From: Takakia lepidozioides
Lineage: Eukaryota > Streptophyta > Takakiopsida > Takakiales > Takakiaceae
Assembly: GCA_030704615.1 (NCBI GenBank)
Contig: CM060733.1
Coordinates: forward strand, 33,292,001 to 33,356,000
Direction of reading: 5' to 3'
DNA length: 64,000 bases
Each line of letters begins with the position of its first letter. The first letter of the stretch is position 1. The position numbers were made by a program, and so were the translations under genes. Positions 1 to 12,300 of the stretch are shown one piece after another. The notes under the pieces were generated by a model, which did no database searches, was not told the origin of the DNA, and saw only the letters and a list, made by a program, of their open reading frames with translations.

Positions 1-2183
1 GTGTTATTATAACAGAACTCTGCCGCGTCTAAGTGTTCCACCCAGTCTGTTTGGTCTGCCGACACGTAATTCCGCAAGATCTGCTTCACTACGGAATTCA
101 CCCTTTCTATTTGACCGTCAGTCGTAGGTCGGAAGGCGGTGCTCATCTTCAGCCTCGTCCGCATCTTCTTCCAAAGTGCCCTCCAAAATTTACTCGTAAA
201 CTTTGGATCGCGGTCTGAGACAATATCCTTCGGGACTCCATGATGTTTTAAGACGTGGGCGAAGTAAAGTCGCCCTGTCTCCTGCGCCGTTGCCGTCTCC
301 TTGGTGGGGATGAAATGGCCCATTTTACTGAACCTATCCACCACCACCATGATTGCATCGAATCCTTTTGACAGCGGCATAGCAGTCATGAAATCCATCG
401 AGACACTTTCCCAAGTCCCCTCTGGAATTGGCAAGGGTTGTAACAGCCCCGCTTGCTTTTTGTACTCGCTCCGGTTTTGTTGGCATGTGGTGCATGTCTT
501 GACATACTCCTCTGCCTCCTCCCTCAGTTTGGGCCAGAAATATTCTTTCTTCAAGAGTGACGCAGTGCGCTTGGCTCCACCGTGGCCCGCAAGCGGGCTA
601 TCATGGCATTCTCTCAAGAGGCTATCTCTGATCCCTCCCTTCGGCACGTAGAGACGTTTTTGCTTATACCGGAGCAGTCCATTTTGCAAGTGGAACTGCG
701 ATTTACCCCCCTTCCTCAAGTCTTGCATCGCGGACTTTGCCAGCTCATCCTTCCGGCAAGCCTTCCGGATCTTCCTTTGGAGCGCCGTCTCGCCCTTGTA
801 CACCAACAAGAGCTGTTGCTTTCTACTTAAAGCATCGGCCACCACGTTGTCTCGTCCCGGTTTGTATTGGATATCCACGTCGAACACCGCCAAAGTATCT
901 TGCCACCTAAGTTGTTTTGGGGACAACTTGGGCTGCGTGGCAAAATACTTCACCGTGACATTGTCCGTGAACACCTTCACTGGGTTGGAACCAACATAGT
1001 GGCGCCAAAGCTCAAGACAATGCACCACCGCCTTCATCTCTTTCTCGTGCGTCGGCCTCCGTCGCTCCACTTCATTCAGTTTCTTACTTTTGTAAGCCAC
1101 TGGACGTCCATCTTGCATCAGTACACCCCCAATCGCGAAGACCGACGCATCTGTATGTATCTCGAACGGACGATCGAACTCCGGGATTTTCAAGACTGGA
1201 GCTTCCGCCATCCGCTGCTTCAATTCAGCAAAAGCTTGGCAACAAAAGGTGTTCCATGCCCAGACTTTAGATTTACACAGAAGGTCTGACAGCGGCCCCG
1301 CAATCTTGGCGAAATTTCTCACATACTTCCGGTAATAGGAGGCGAATCCTAGGAAGGATCGCACTCCCGGGACTGAAGTCGGAGGCTCCTTGTCCAAGAT
1401 CGCCCTCACCTTTCTGCCATCCATTTTGATCCCATCTTGTGTAATCACATGCCCCAGGAACTCCACTTTTGTGACCCCGAATTCGCACTTTGAAGCTTTG
1501 GCATACAGCTTCCCTTCTCGCAATTTCTGGAACACCCTTTTGAGGTGCTCCAGGTGCTCCTCCTTTGTTTTCGAATACACCAAGATGTCGTCGATGTACA
1601 CGATCACAAAGTCATCCAACCACTCCTGGAAAAGGCTGTTCATCAGCGTGCTAAATGTCGCTGGTGCATTGGTGAGCCCAAAAGGCATCACCAAGAACTC
1701 ATATGAACCATACCTTGTCTTGCACGCGGTCTTCTCCTTATCTCCTTCCGCCACTCGAATTTGATGATAGCCGGAGCGCAGATCGATCCGGCTGAAATAC
1801 TTCGCTCCTGCCAACCGATCGAAAAGGTCGTCGATCCTTGGCAAAGGGTACCGGTTTTTGATAGTCACCTTATTCAGAGCCCTGTAATCGACACACATCC
1901 GTAGCGTCCCATCCTTTTTATCTGCAAATAGCACCGGGGCTCCGTAAGGTGACTTACTCGGCCGGATGTACCCCTTTGACATTAGATCCTTGAGCTGAGT
2001 CTTCAGCTCGACCAACTCTCTGTGGCTCAACCGGTAGGGCGCCTTGGTAGGCGGTTCCGATCCCGGTATCACCTCAATCTTGTGGTCAACTCCTCTTCGC
2101 GGTGGCAAGCCGCTTGGTAAATCCTCCGGCATCACATCCTGGTATTTCTCCAAAATCCCCTTGATCCAATCCAGGAATGCCTC
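1..2183 (-). CDS. Ty3/gypsy pol, partial: reverse transcriptase, RNase H, integrase
   Basis: One continuous minus-strand frame from about 2183 to the left edge, with no start or stop inside. It copies retroelement RNA to DNA and inserts it. Landmarks in order are the RT region with [19 protein letters not shown] near 1930, the catalytic YIDDILVYS near 1585, the RNase H segment [11 protein letters not shown] near 1150, the integrase HHCC zinc finger ending CTTCQQNR near 475, then the first DDE aspartates (SMDFMTAMP near 400 and [10 protein letters not shown] near 220). The right end is not a gene end: the frame stops where T1 inserted and resumes at 13515. The open frame suggests a fairly recent element, although its gag-PR half is shifted. 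Confidence 0.95.
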
Positions 2184-2340
2184 GGCGTGAGCCTGGTCAC
2201 GTGAGCGCGTGAGCGCGACTGCGCTCACGCCACGTCACCTTGCGCAAATGCCAGGTCACGGGGCTCAGTCCACGTCATCACACGTGGAGGCCGAGTCACC
2301 ACGCACCCAGAAAGAAGTGGAGTGTATTCCCGCGGATTGG
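2184..2340 (+). repeat. T1 left terminal inverted repeat and subterminal GC-rich repeats
   Basis: The terminal repeat occupies about 2184-2216. Just inside it, CTCACGCCACGTCA lies at 2224-2237, followed by degenerate versions (CAGTCCACGTCATCAC near 2267). The same 14-mer occurs three times at the other end of the element. Subterminal repeats of this kind often bind transposase; that role is inferred here. Confidence 0.75.
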
Positions 2341-2379
2341 CACCCTTTACCGCGGAAACAAGCTGGACGACATAATAAA

Positions 2380-2760
2380 AGGCATTGAATAAATGATGGA
2401 TGAATGTACAGTTGGATGATAAACAATGGATGAGTTTGAAAAATCTATGTAGATGGATGAATGACGGATGGATAAGAGTAAAATGGATGAATGTATAATG
2501 GATGTTGAGCAATGACAAAAATTCATGACAGGAAGATGCATGACCAAATCTTTTGACGAATGCACAAAGTATATGAAATGAGTGTGGAAGGTTTGTGGGG
2601 TGGATTAAAGAGTACAGAGGATGAATGTACAATGGATGTTGTACAAAGGAAGCTTTCATGAATGGAGCACGCATGAATACAGTGTAGATGAATGCACAAT
2701 GGATATGAGAAGAGTCAGGAAGGTTTGTGAGATGGATTCATACATATAGCAATTTAAACG
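2380..2760. repeat. Degenerate ATGGATGA-rich minisatellite inside T1
   Basis: Repeated variants of ATGGATGAATG, GGATGAATGTACAATGGATG and GATGGATTAAAG fill this stretch between the left subterminal repeats and the 3' end of the methyltransferase gene. Two longer blocks repeat (GAATGTACAATGGATG followed by related text near 2625 and 2690; AGGAAGGTTTGTG near 2590 and 2718). The minus-strand ORF here is His/Ser/Phe-rich low-complexity translation of the repeat, so no gene is called. Confidence 0.6.
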
Positions 2761-2971
2761 AAAGTTGATTCTGTGATTATTATTTGTTCTAAAGGAACAA
2801 CTACGGTAGAGTAAGGGGATTCAACGTTTTCCAGATAATATGAAAATGAATATTAAAAGAATACAGTTCAGTCTGACTCAGAGTCAGTACAATGTATCCC
2901 CTCTTCCTCTGCATCTAAGTCTAAGTATTTTAGAACACCGGATCCACGCTGGATACACCTACGGCTGGCCA

Positions 2972-5900
2972 CTAAAAATCAGGGGATAGGGACTCGGACG
3001 CGTGAAGTGCCATTGCTTCGGCATAAACAGGGAGCAGAAAATTGGAAAGGGGGCTGTCGAAAACAGACTCGCCAGAAATGACTGTATCTCCTGAAGATCC
3101 ACCGCTGGCTTTCCTGAAAGACAGCCTGAAAAAGTTATTACTGTAACTTTGATGTTATCGAGAAATTGAGTATGACTCCCAAAGAGGGTTTAGCACTTAC
3201 TCACATGAAAAGTCGTTGTCGACCTGCTTATCTTCGGGATCGTCATCATTTCGAATATGAATCCGATCAGTCTGTGTGCCTGAAGTGGAGCCAGACAAAA
3301 GGGGGAGGAGCACTGTGTTGTAGAGGTCAGAATCACCCTCCATACCAAAAAGGCTTCTTCCGCCTGCCTTGCATGCGTGGTAAGTTGCTCCTGCACCAGA
3401 CAGGAGAACATAAGCAGTTTGGAGGAGGGGATTTAAGCAGATGAAACTGTTGAAAGGAAACCAATTCGGAAGGGAGAAAACGAACCTGTGGACACAGAAA
3501 GATCGACCACCCGTGCAGAGCGGTGGCTGCATGACTCCAGCAGTATTTGCATGAATGCTGGTGACTTTTCCTTTGCACCTCTCCAGGGAGTGCCATCTGG
3601 TCTCTTCAGAGTCTGACTGGACTGCATGAAGTTGTACAAAATGTCATCGACATGGGGCTCATAGGGGGGGTTGACGAAACAACCCTGGTCAGAAATCTCA
3701 AAGCTGCGGATGGAGGATGGTGTCTTTGATGTGCGAATCCTCCGCAGGCAGATCGCCTCGAACATCCTCGTCTGCCAAAGATAGCAGGTTAGTGTGGTAA
3801 ACACAATCTAAAGTGGAAGTGTGTACATCGGCTATTCAGAACTCTGACACCAAAAAACCATGAATCGTTGATGATCGGTGTCGATCATAAAACATTCTAC
3901 TAGAGTGGAGCTGCAGAGAAAATTGAAACTCATGATCAAAGCATAAGCAGAAGGCAGACGGCATACCAGCTGACCAGGGAAACCCCCTTTCACAAGGTAG
4001 AGGCTGTTCACACAATTCCATGTGCGCAAAACTTCAAACCCTGAAGACTTGAGGTATGATGCCAATGCCCGACGACTATCATTGTCACATGACTGAAAAA
4101 GCAGAAGTGTCCCTGCATCAGAGAGGAAATTGTTACAGAACCCGAATACCCAACTCCAGTAGTTGTCCTCGAATTTGTTCCACCCTGGCGTCTTGCCCTT
4201 TGGAAGAACTTCTGGCACAGCCTGGCCATCCGGGATGTCGAGAATGACAATGTCGGCCGCATAAGTTTTCTGCACACCGCACACGAAGGTGGGACCTGTG
4301 CTCACCTGCAACAGACATGTTTTTTATAAGAACGATGGCAAGAATGTTTTCAAAGAACGAGACTGAAATACTGCCAACGAAACATTCAGAGAAAAAGGAA
4401 AGAAAGTGGAATTCTCACCAGATTGAGGAATGAGATTATATTGTCCCAGGTAGGGGATGGCACCCCAGTGTATCCTCTCTTTCGACTCTGCATCATCGAA
4501 AGCCAACCCTCATTAACAATTTTCATCTCTCCTGCTGAATCAGAACGGGAAGGGTGTGGCTTGGCATCGAACACGCACTGAAGAGTGCGGGTATATCTTC
4601 CAGCACTAAAGTCCTGCCCACTCTCCATCTCCTTTTCATTCTCCTTCCCCTTGTCCTTTTCCTTCTCTTTGGACTTGTCTTTGTCCTTTGGCTTTGCTGG
4701 TGAGATGGCTATGACATCAACAGCCTTGTCTTTTGGTTTGCGGCCCGCCTTCTTTCCCTTCTGCGGCGTTCCCTGAGCATCAGGCTCCTTGGCAGCCAAG
4801 GTTGCTATGTTTCGTTGATACTCTTCGTCAGTCAAAGGCGCCAGCATCTCAGCGTTATTGTTCAAGTATTTCATATGCTGTTCTTGAAAGGTCGTGTGCT
4901 CAGGTGGGCAGTCAAGGTACCACCCACAGTCTCTGAAGTGAGAAGGACTCCAGTCCTTCAATATCCCTGCAGTATACATGGTTGGATCGTTTGCAGGGTC
5001 CGACCACATGTCAAGATAGTCGGGAATTCCGCTCAGGTGATTTCCTTCCATAAGCACATATTTCGTGTACCTGAAAAAAGGAGATGAATCCCAACCCACA
5101 AAAGCGCTCAGTGAGTAAGATGCAAGTAGAACAGAAAGAATAAAACATGGATTGAAATGGCTCTGACAACTGCTCCAAGGACCTTTCAGGACCACACTAC
5201 TGCTCCAGATATGAATGTCGTCAACGCCATTCAGAACATTCCATTCCATGACACTGTAAATACATCCTAATCCAGGTGAATGCAAATAAGCGATTAGAAA
5301 TGACACAGACATAGAAGTGAATGTCGTCAACGACATTCAAGAATGAAGCCAAATTATTACTGAAATGAAGCAAAATCACAGGATGGAAATAAAAAAATTG
5401 AGTAAGGAACCATCCAGGAAAACTCAATGCACATTCATAACGAACCTATCACTGAGGACCTCACAACATCACTGTATGTGAATGGCGTCAACGCCATTCA
5501 CAAAAATACAAAAAAGAAACCAATTACTTAGCTCCCCAATCCATGAAAATTGAATTTGTCGTTTTTGAATAATACAGACACAGCTGTGAATGTCGTCAAC
5601 GACATTCACTTTGGATTTCTTAAAACAGAGCTTATCAAGCCTCCATATTCATCGCAAGAGGAAAAAACAATGCAGAACAACTGAATGTCTGCATTGACAT
5701 TCAGCAAAATGAAGTGATCAACCCTCATTGTAACCTCTATGGACATTACAAAAATTTAAATAACCTTGAGGACCACACAACAACTCCGTATGTGAATGTC
5801 GTCAACGCCATTCAAGGACATTATCAATTCTAATCAGGGACAATATAATTGCACCCTTAGATCCTAACCAGGTGAATTCATATACTCGCTTAAGAATGAC

Positions 5901-8507
5901 TCAGACAAAGAAGTGAATGTCGTCAACGACATTCAATCTGGATCTAAGATTGCAATCCATATGAAGCCACAATTTTTCCCAAAAAAACAGTAGAGTTTCA
6001 AGTATGACATTTCACCTGTACACAACTCGCATCATGGCCCACTCTCCTCCAACCTGACTGTCAAAGTCGTTGGACCGTAAAATGTTACCATCTTTGGAGA
6101 ACTCCCGGAAAAAACAGTATCTCCAGGTGAGACCTCTCCACTTCCTTATGTATGCCTCCAATGACATTTGGGGAGGGGAAACAATCGCAATGTTCAGGTC
6201 CTTCAAAGTCTGATCCAGCACAATGACGGCGCGCTTTTCGAGCTGCAAATAGTATATTTGTCAGAATTGCAAAAAAGAAACACATCACATACTTGAAGAG
6301 AAGAAACAGCATGTTCGAATACACACCTGACTCCAAAATGTAGCCTTGTGGAGCCAGTTATCAAACACCAAATCACTGATTCCTTCCACCTTTGTGCCAG
6401 GCTGTATGGTGCTCTTTGGGAACTGATTCAAGTCCTTTACTGTTTGATCTGAGTTCCATATCTCCAGCCACCTTATTTTTGTTTGTGGGTCGACCATCGA
6501 TATGGCCAGCCGGTGCAATTTCTCCTGCTGCATCTCCGGATGCACATGCTTGTCATAGTGTGTTTTGATCTGCTGAAGGAACTCAGGACCAAGTCCAGGA
6601 TCTACTATTCTAAGCTGCTTTCCGAAGGCTGACATCAATTTGGTTCTTCGCATCTCAAACTCCTTCTTTATTGCAGCTTCCACACCCTTTGATGTCCTTA
6701 GTTCCTCTGGTGTAGTGCGGTAATATTCGGATTTTCCCTTCTCAGCTGCCTCTGCCAGTTCTTGCTGCATTCATTCAAGTAGTGATTAGCTCCGAAGGGA
6801 CTCTAAACATGTATTCGAAAAGTAAACAGATTACAGACTCGGGCTTACCGCATACATGTACTCCAGAAACGCCTCTCGTGTCAAAGAATACCAAGTGCCT
6901 GCAGCTCTTCCTGTTTCGCACTTCTTGATGATATTGGGTGGTAGTACTGTCCGAAAATCATCCAGCTTCATCAGACCAATCCTCTGAATTCGGAATAGTG
7001 TGTGAACCAAGCTTGTTGTCACATGCGATTTCTCTGTCGATCTGCAAAAACATTGAAAACATTGCATTCCTTAACACTGTTTTTTGAGGATCAACAAGAC
7101 ACTACAGAGGGAATCAAATCTCCTGGATGACTTACTTGTTCACGTCGTGCATAGCTGTAAGAAGCCTAGCGATGTCGTTTCCTGGATCCAAAACCATTGC
7201 CTCCACAGCAACATGCTTGTCTTTGTCTTTCGAATGGTGTTTCTGAATGTATCCCATCCATGCCAGCAATCGGTGGTTGCCGTCCCAGACGTAGAACATG
7301 TGGTTGCAAAATTGCTGGGTGTTCTTTCCCATCATGAGGCCCAGCTCGAACTCCTCATTGGCATCTTTCCAGCACTCATCCCAGTTATCACTGATCTCTG
7401 GAGAAACTAATGTGCTTTTCCCATTTATATCCGTCAGTGACACATAAAAAACTTGTGCACCAAGTCTATATCCATGCACAAAATCACTCTCCAATTTTGT
7501 TATGTCATGGGAAAGAGGTGGACGCACAACAGGCATTGATATCATCCGGCACAGAGGTATGTCCAGACGCCCTCCAGATACGAGCATGTCCCTTATAACC
7601 TCCTGAGAGTTTACCTTCTGGAATGACATGAGTTCTTTCACCTTGTCAAGGTAGTGCACTTCGGATTCATCTGCTTCATCTGTATTCTCTGAGCTTTTTG
7701 CGGACTCGTCCCCATCTCCAGATCCTTTCCCCTCTGATCCTGTAGGCTTCGACCTCACAGTTTTCTGCACGATGCCATTCAGTTCTGACTAAGTGATTTG
7801 CAAATAGTGAATGGCGGTAACGACAATCACTCTGTATCAAGGAAACTCACCATGAATGGTGTGAAAGAATTCAGCACAATCTACACATGCAAAGCCGAGA
7901 CTGCCGTATTCAAAACAAAAGTGAGAGCGATAGCGAACGGCGTTAACGACAATCACAAAAGATAACAACCTGCCGGATCGGTGTTGTGTAATGACATATA
8001 TGTGCAACTGATTGGCGGCAACGACATTCAGTGTAGTTTAGGGAGAATAGTAAGTGCAGACTCTCTCTTCAAACACATAGGTACATAAATCTCATGAGCA
8101 GAATCGAATGGCGTTAACGACGCTCGCGATTCAGTAGTTCCTGCTAAAGAATGGAAGAGGAAGGACTCCTTGAAAGGCAATCACACAGACTATATGATAA
8201 AACTTACTGGCACCTTCTTAGGTTTTGAAATTTGATCCCCTTCTGCAGCTTTCCTCTTCCCTCTCACATCTGCTGGAGTTTCTGTCTGCGCAAGGGTTTC
8301 TTGACCTTCTTCAGGTTCGGCGTTCCGCGTGCTTCCACCTTCTTCAGTGTCCCTGCGATTCATCTCTGCCTCCACAGGCTGGCGCACTCTTATCGCCGAC
8401 TGTGTCGCAGCCGCCGCTGCCTCAGTCTCCGTCTGCTCTTGTGAATCAGTCTCCGCGTTCACCTGCTGCCTTGGCCCTGTGTTCTCCAACAAACGACGCC
8501 TCGTCAT
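2972..8507 (-). CDS. ParB/sulfiredoxin-like domain fused to a beta-class DNA methyltransferase domain (10 exons, 1135 aa)
   Basis: Exons (minus): 8507-8208, 7764-7136, 7041-6849, 6764-6327, 6242-6016, 5070-4419, 4305-3967, 3771-3486, 3390-3201, 3125-2972. Every junction is GT-AG and all phases join into one open frame ending in TAG. Residues 1-100 are charged and low-complexity. Residues about 170-310 resemble ParB/sulfiredoxin domains, with the signature VWDGNHRLLAW (D261). A helical middle and a Lys/Glu-rich linker (about 640-760) follow. The C-terminal part has the circular order of beta-class methylases: motif IV position DIVILDIPDG (836-840) instead of DPPY, then VVDLSVSTGATY (motif I, D1016) instead of FxGxG. 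The start is the ATG at 8507; an upstream in-frame GTG is ignored. Exon 10 is supported by homology to copy T4B (SP..xLPxYA). The likely role is binding or modifying DNA for the transposon, but activity is unproven because motifs IV and I are atypical. Confidence 0.8.
5200..5940. repeat. Intronic array of near-palindromes, GAATGTCGTCAACGACATTC type (7 copies)
   Basis: Intron 5 of the T1 ParB-methyltransferase gene holds seven dyads near 5213, 5315, 5480, 5588, 5683, 5794 and 5915, roughly 100 bp apart. The core is GAATGTCGTCAACGACATTC, 9 of 10 base pairs symmetric. At 5480-5499 it is GAATGGCGTCAACGCCATTC, where both arms change together. At 5683 the outer and central bases also differ in a paired way. 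Nothing else explains the spacing. Regulatory, structural or protein-binding roles are possible. Confidence 0.85.
7800..8125. repeat. Second intronic cluster of the same near-palindromes (4 degenerate copies)
   Basis: Intron 1 of the same gene has four more members near 7808 (GAATGGCGGTAACGACAATC), 7931 (GAACGGCGTTAACGACAATC), 8011 and 8106, again about 100 bp apart and more diverged than those in intron 5. Exons of the gene do not contain the motif. Confidence 0.75.
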
Positions 8508-9362
8508 TTTCTCTCTTGCTCTGCGTCTCTCTCTAAGGGAAGTAAAATAAAGAGACTTTCTTCTCTTTCGTATTCTAGAAGGAACCCTCTCCAGCTTGAC
8601 TACCACTCTCCCTCTAAGCGCGAAAAGTAGAAAAACGCAGTGACTCTCGATTTCTTGCGGGATTGCCTGTGTTCTTGCGTGTCTCTAGAAGCATCGGATT
8701 CCCTCCCGCGTGACCGTTACACATAGTCGTTTCGTTATTAGTGCACATGCCAGCAATTGGTGTACAGCTGTTCGTATTCAGTTATGGATGTCTGACGTGT
8801 GCCGCCCAAAACAAAACGGCGTGTTCTAAATTATAACTGGTTCAATATTTAAAAAGAACAGCGAATCCCAGAAATTGATGCGCAGTCTTAAACAAATAAA
8901 TATAAATGAACGAGAGTTTGATGACAAATTTTGGAATATCATACACGGTCATCCTTGTTATCCAAACCCCACATTCGTTGCACATTTGGAACTTTCCAGG
9001 TGCGCATGATCATTGGTAGTAGTATATAGATACATTTACTTAATCTGCAATCCCATTCTCGGATCCTGTGGCATGCTTCCAGGAAGTCGGCTTTGTTATT
9101 GGGTTTATTGATGAGGTTCTGATTAACGGTTTAACAGTTGCCGACACTGCCCCTATGGATTCTCTGACCACTGGGCCCACAAGAAAAGTAATTAAAATGG
9201 ACGGCTGCATATCTGGAATGAATAACAGAATATGCACAGTCGTTATCTGAGCTTCCTCCGCCATATGCTCTGCTCATTCTTCAACTGTGTTCTGGAGACA
9301 GCAGTAAACCGATTTACACTAGATCTGCGATAGCAAGGTACAAACATACTCGAGGAAGGAAG
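8508..9362. promoter_or_regulatory. Divergent intergenic region of T1
   Basis: The 855-bp gap between the two divergent start codons must hold both promoters. It includes upstream sequence that could encode 5' leaders. No clear TATA pair, palindrome array or other repeat was seen; the short ORFs near 9040-9264 have no recognisable motif. Copies T2 and T3 instead have a 1.6-1.8 kb palindrome array in this position. Confidence 0.45.
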
Positions 9363-12300
9363 ATGGCTTCCTCTGAAGCGGAGTTCTTCTCAGACGACAA
9401 ACCAGTGCCGTTCTCCCAGGAAGTCCTTGACAATGGATTTGCAATTGTTCTGGAACATGTCTTGGCTACCCGTTTTCAGCTGCAGAATGGCTCCATCTTT
9501 TTGGAGAAAGAGGTTTACGATCTGAAAGGGAAGTTGGTGAAATATTCTTTCCAAAACCGTGATGAGACGGCTCATATCAGCCAGTGGAGAGTGCGTCCTG
9601 GTCGATACAGAGTACTTGGAGAGCCTCGGCGAAAGTCCCTTGGGTCATATGTGACGCCCGGGACTGCTGCTTCGGTCGTTGAAGACAAGAGGGAGGTGGT
9701 GGTGAAAAAAGAACAGACTTCCTCCACTCCAATCGTTGAGCTTTCGGATTCTTCCGATGATGACATAAGTGAAATTCCAAATCCAGTCCTTCCTACTGTG
9801 GTTGCAGAAGCTGATGAAGAAGAGATTTGTAGTGTCATTCCAAAATTGCGGGCGATGGGAGGAATGGCTGGATTCAAAAGTGAGTTGCGGGGAATTGATT
9901 GGGAATCTTTGAAGCAGGTGCCTGTGAAGTTCTTGCCGGAGACTTTTGATGGCGATATCCTATTCGAGCTGCCTCCTCCTCCGCGAGTTGGAGGTGTAAC
10001 AATCATGATGCATGGAATGGACAAGAAACACGACGGGCACCCGTGGTGCAGAACAAAAACATCCAATATTCAGAATGATGACAAGCTTGTTTTCAGGAGG
10101 ACAGTTTGCAATGGACACCTTAGGTGTGATAATTTGAATTGCAGACACTTTCTTCAGTCTGGAGTTCATAATCAAAGCGAATGGGAGGGTCTGGCGGAGA
10201 ATCCATTTCAGCCTGGGACTGCCCCTCCACCGGCAAACACTTTCGTCTGCAAATTCTGCAAACTTGTGCCATCCTGCTTGGCGCTCTGCGGAGCAAGAAT
10301 GTACTATGTTGTCCACCGTTTGAATACAATGACGAGAGCTTGTGTGCATTTTGGATTCCATAACCATCCTGTCTCGAAGGGGGATTACAGGGAGAGTGTT
10401 GAGACAGTATCGAGGTTGATCAAACAGGAGTTCGGGAGAAACCCATCCGCAACAACATCTGCAATTGCTCTTGGCGCAAGCAAGTCCTTCTTGGAAAGCC
10501 ATATTTTGAGTGAAGGAGATTCTGTGGGGACTAAACTTGACGGTGCAGCATTGGACCTGGTCATGGATCATTTCTCCACTTTAAGTTCACCTAACATTCG
10601 GCATCAGATCAATGCATTGAGAATGGGCTCTGGGATCAGAGGCTACATAGACAATATTTTGGAATTGAAACGACTGAGCAAGTACGATTACATCCAGGAC
10701 AATGTATTCCCAGGTCAAGGTGCCATCAAAGTTTTTCTTTTCAAAATGTCGACTGTTGGGGAGGGCAGTGGGGTTAGCCTCGTGAAGCGGATGCAAAGAC
10801 TGGGGACTTGCAGAACTGTTTTCTTATGTTTGATCATGTGAAACGAGTGAAGGATTGGACGACAATGGCTTGTCATGTCTACGATCCAGTGTACCAACGA
10901 GTTATGACAATTGCAGTTTGTGACATGCAATCCGAGGATACGGAATCCCAGAAGCTCATGTGGAATTCCCTGATACGTGTCATGGGCTGCCATGGGCTGC
11001 CATCTCCAAATTTCGCAGGTTTCATGGCGGATAGTGCTCAAGCAAATTTCAATGCTATTCGTATTGTCTTCGGATCGGGCGACCCAAAAGTGCCTATGCC
11101 AGGAAGAGAGCGTACATGTCTATTCCATTGGACACAATCTCTGGAAAAACATACAAAGTCGGACATCAAACCAGAGATGCAGACTCAGCACCGTAAATTG
11201 TGCAAAGAGTACAAAGATGCTAGAACAATGAAGGAGGCGGACACTTTGTTCCAGACAATTCGTGCCTGGTGGTTCTCTTCTGGAGCTGCATCACTTGAGA
11301 GTATGAGAGCATTGGAAGATTGGCTGGCGTTTTGGCACTTCCGGTATAGACAGTGGGGAGCAGCCATGACAATGGTACGAGGCTTCTATTTCATGCTTTA
11401 TTCATACATTTGCTTTCATATTTTTGACTCATTGCTTTCTTTATGTTGTTTCCTGTGCACTATTCTGAAGTGTGGTTATCCTCTTTGCAGAACATGTCCA
11501 TTGAGGAAATGGCAGACATGCCATCTTGCAATTTGGCAGAAACTGTGCACAATGCATGGTTGCAGCAGTCTGGGAAACGAGGTCGGGATTTGTATGTGGC
11601 AACAACAGATGATTTGATACGTGCCTTGCAACAACAAACCCGATACCGTGATTTCTTACGAGGTGGGGTTGGTGGCAAGGGTCCGGACAAATCGGAGTTG
11701 ATGTTGCGTGCTGCAAACAGATCTGGGGATCCAATCAAGATAGCACGGGCGGTGAGCATGTATGCCCAGGGAACGCCACTTGTTTCTAGAGTTCCACATC
11801 TTGAAGGGGAGGAGAGATTCGGCTCCTGTAAGAGGAAATTGAACACTCCACCTGGTTCGGATTCAGATTCCCACAGGGCAGACCGTGATAACTTCTCGAA
11901 GCCTCGTGTTCCCCTGCATGACAGCTCCGTGTCCGGAACCTCCATTGTGGAGGAACCTCCAACACGACGGCAAGCTCCAGCATCAAACCGTGCCACTGAA
12001 ATGGTGCAGGAGAGAAACAACCCCCTTGATGTGCTTGAGTCCGCATGCCCCGACCACGTTTGGCACATAGAACGCACAAGTGTCGGGTCTCGTGTGAAAT
12101 GTACAGCGATCAGGGCAACTAATTTCGAGAAGTGCACTTCATCTATATCCAGAGGTGGTGCCCGAACTCCTGCTCCGACTTTCACGGGCTTGATGCGTCC
12201 ATACGGTCAACCAGAAGCCAAGAACCACAAGTTCTGGTTCTGCGCAGATGATTGTGCCAGATGTGTGCATGGAACTGTGCGTCCTTCCGTAGTGATGAAG

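Noticed and set aside
301-1764. Plus-strand ORFs of 60-140 codons
   Set aside because: Antisense shadows of the continuous gypsy A pol frame on the minus strand.
2225-2674. 149-codon minus-strand ORF next to the left end of T1
   Set aside because: His/Ser/Phe/Ile-rich translation of the ATGGATGA minisatellite.
3433-3804. NPPY as the true catalytic motif IV of the T1 methylase
   Set aside because: It lies only about 55 residues before motif I, and T4B has DPNC at the aligned site, while DIPDG is conserved at the expected position. Kept only as an alternative.
9572-10571. Minus-strand ORFs of 164 and 203 codons opposite the transposase
   Set aside because: Antisense to a well-supported coding exon with recognisable motifs; no motifs of their own.
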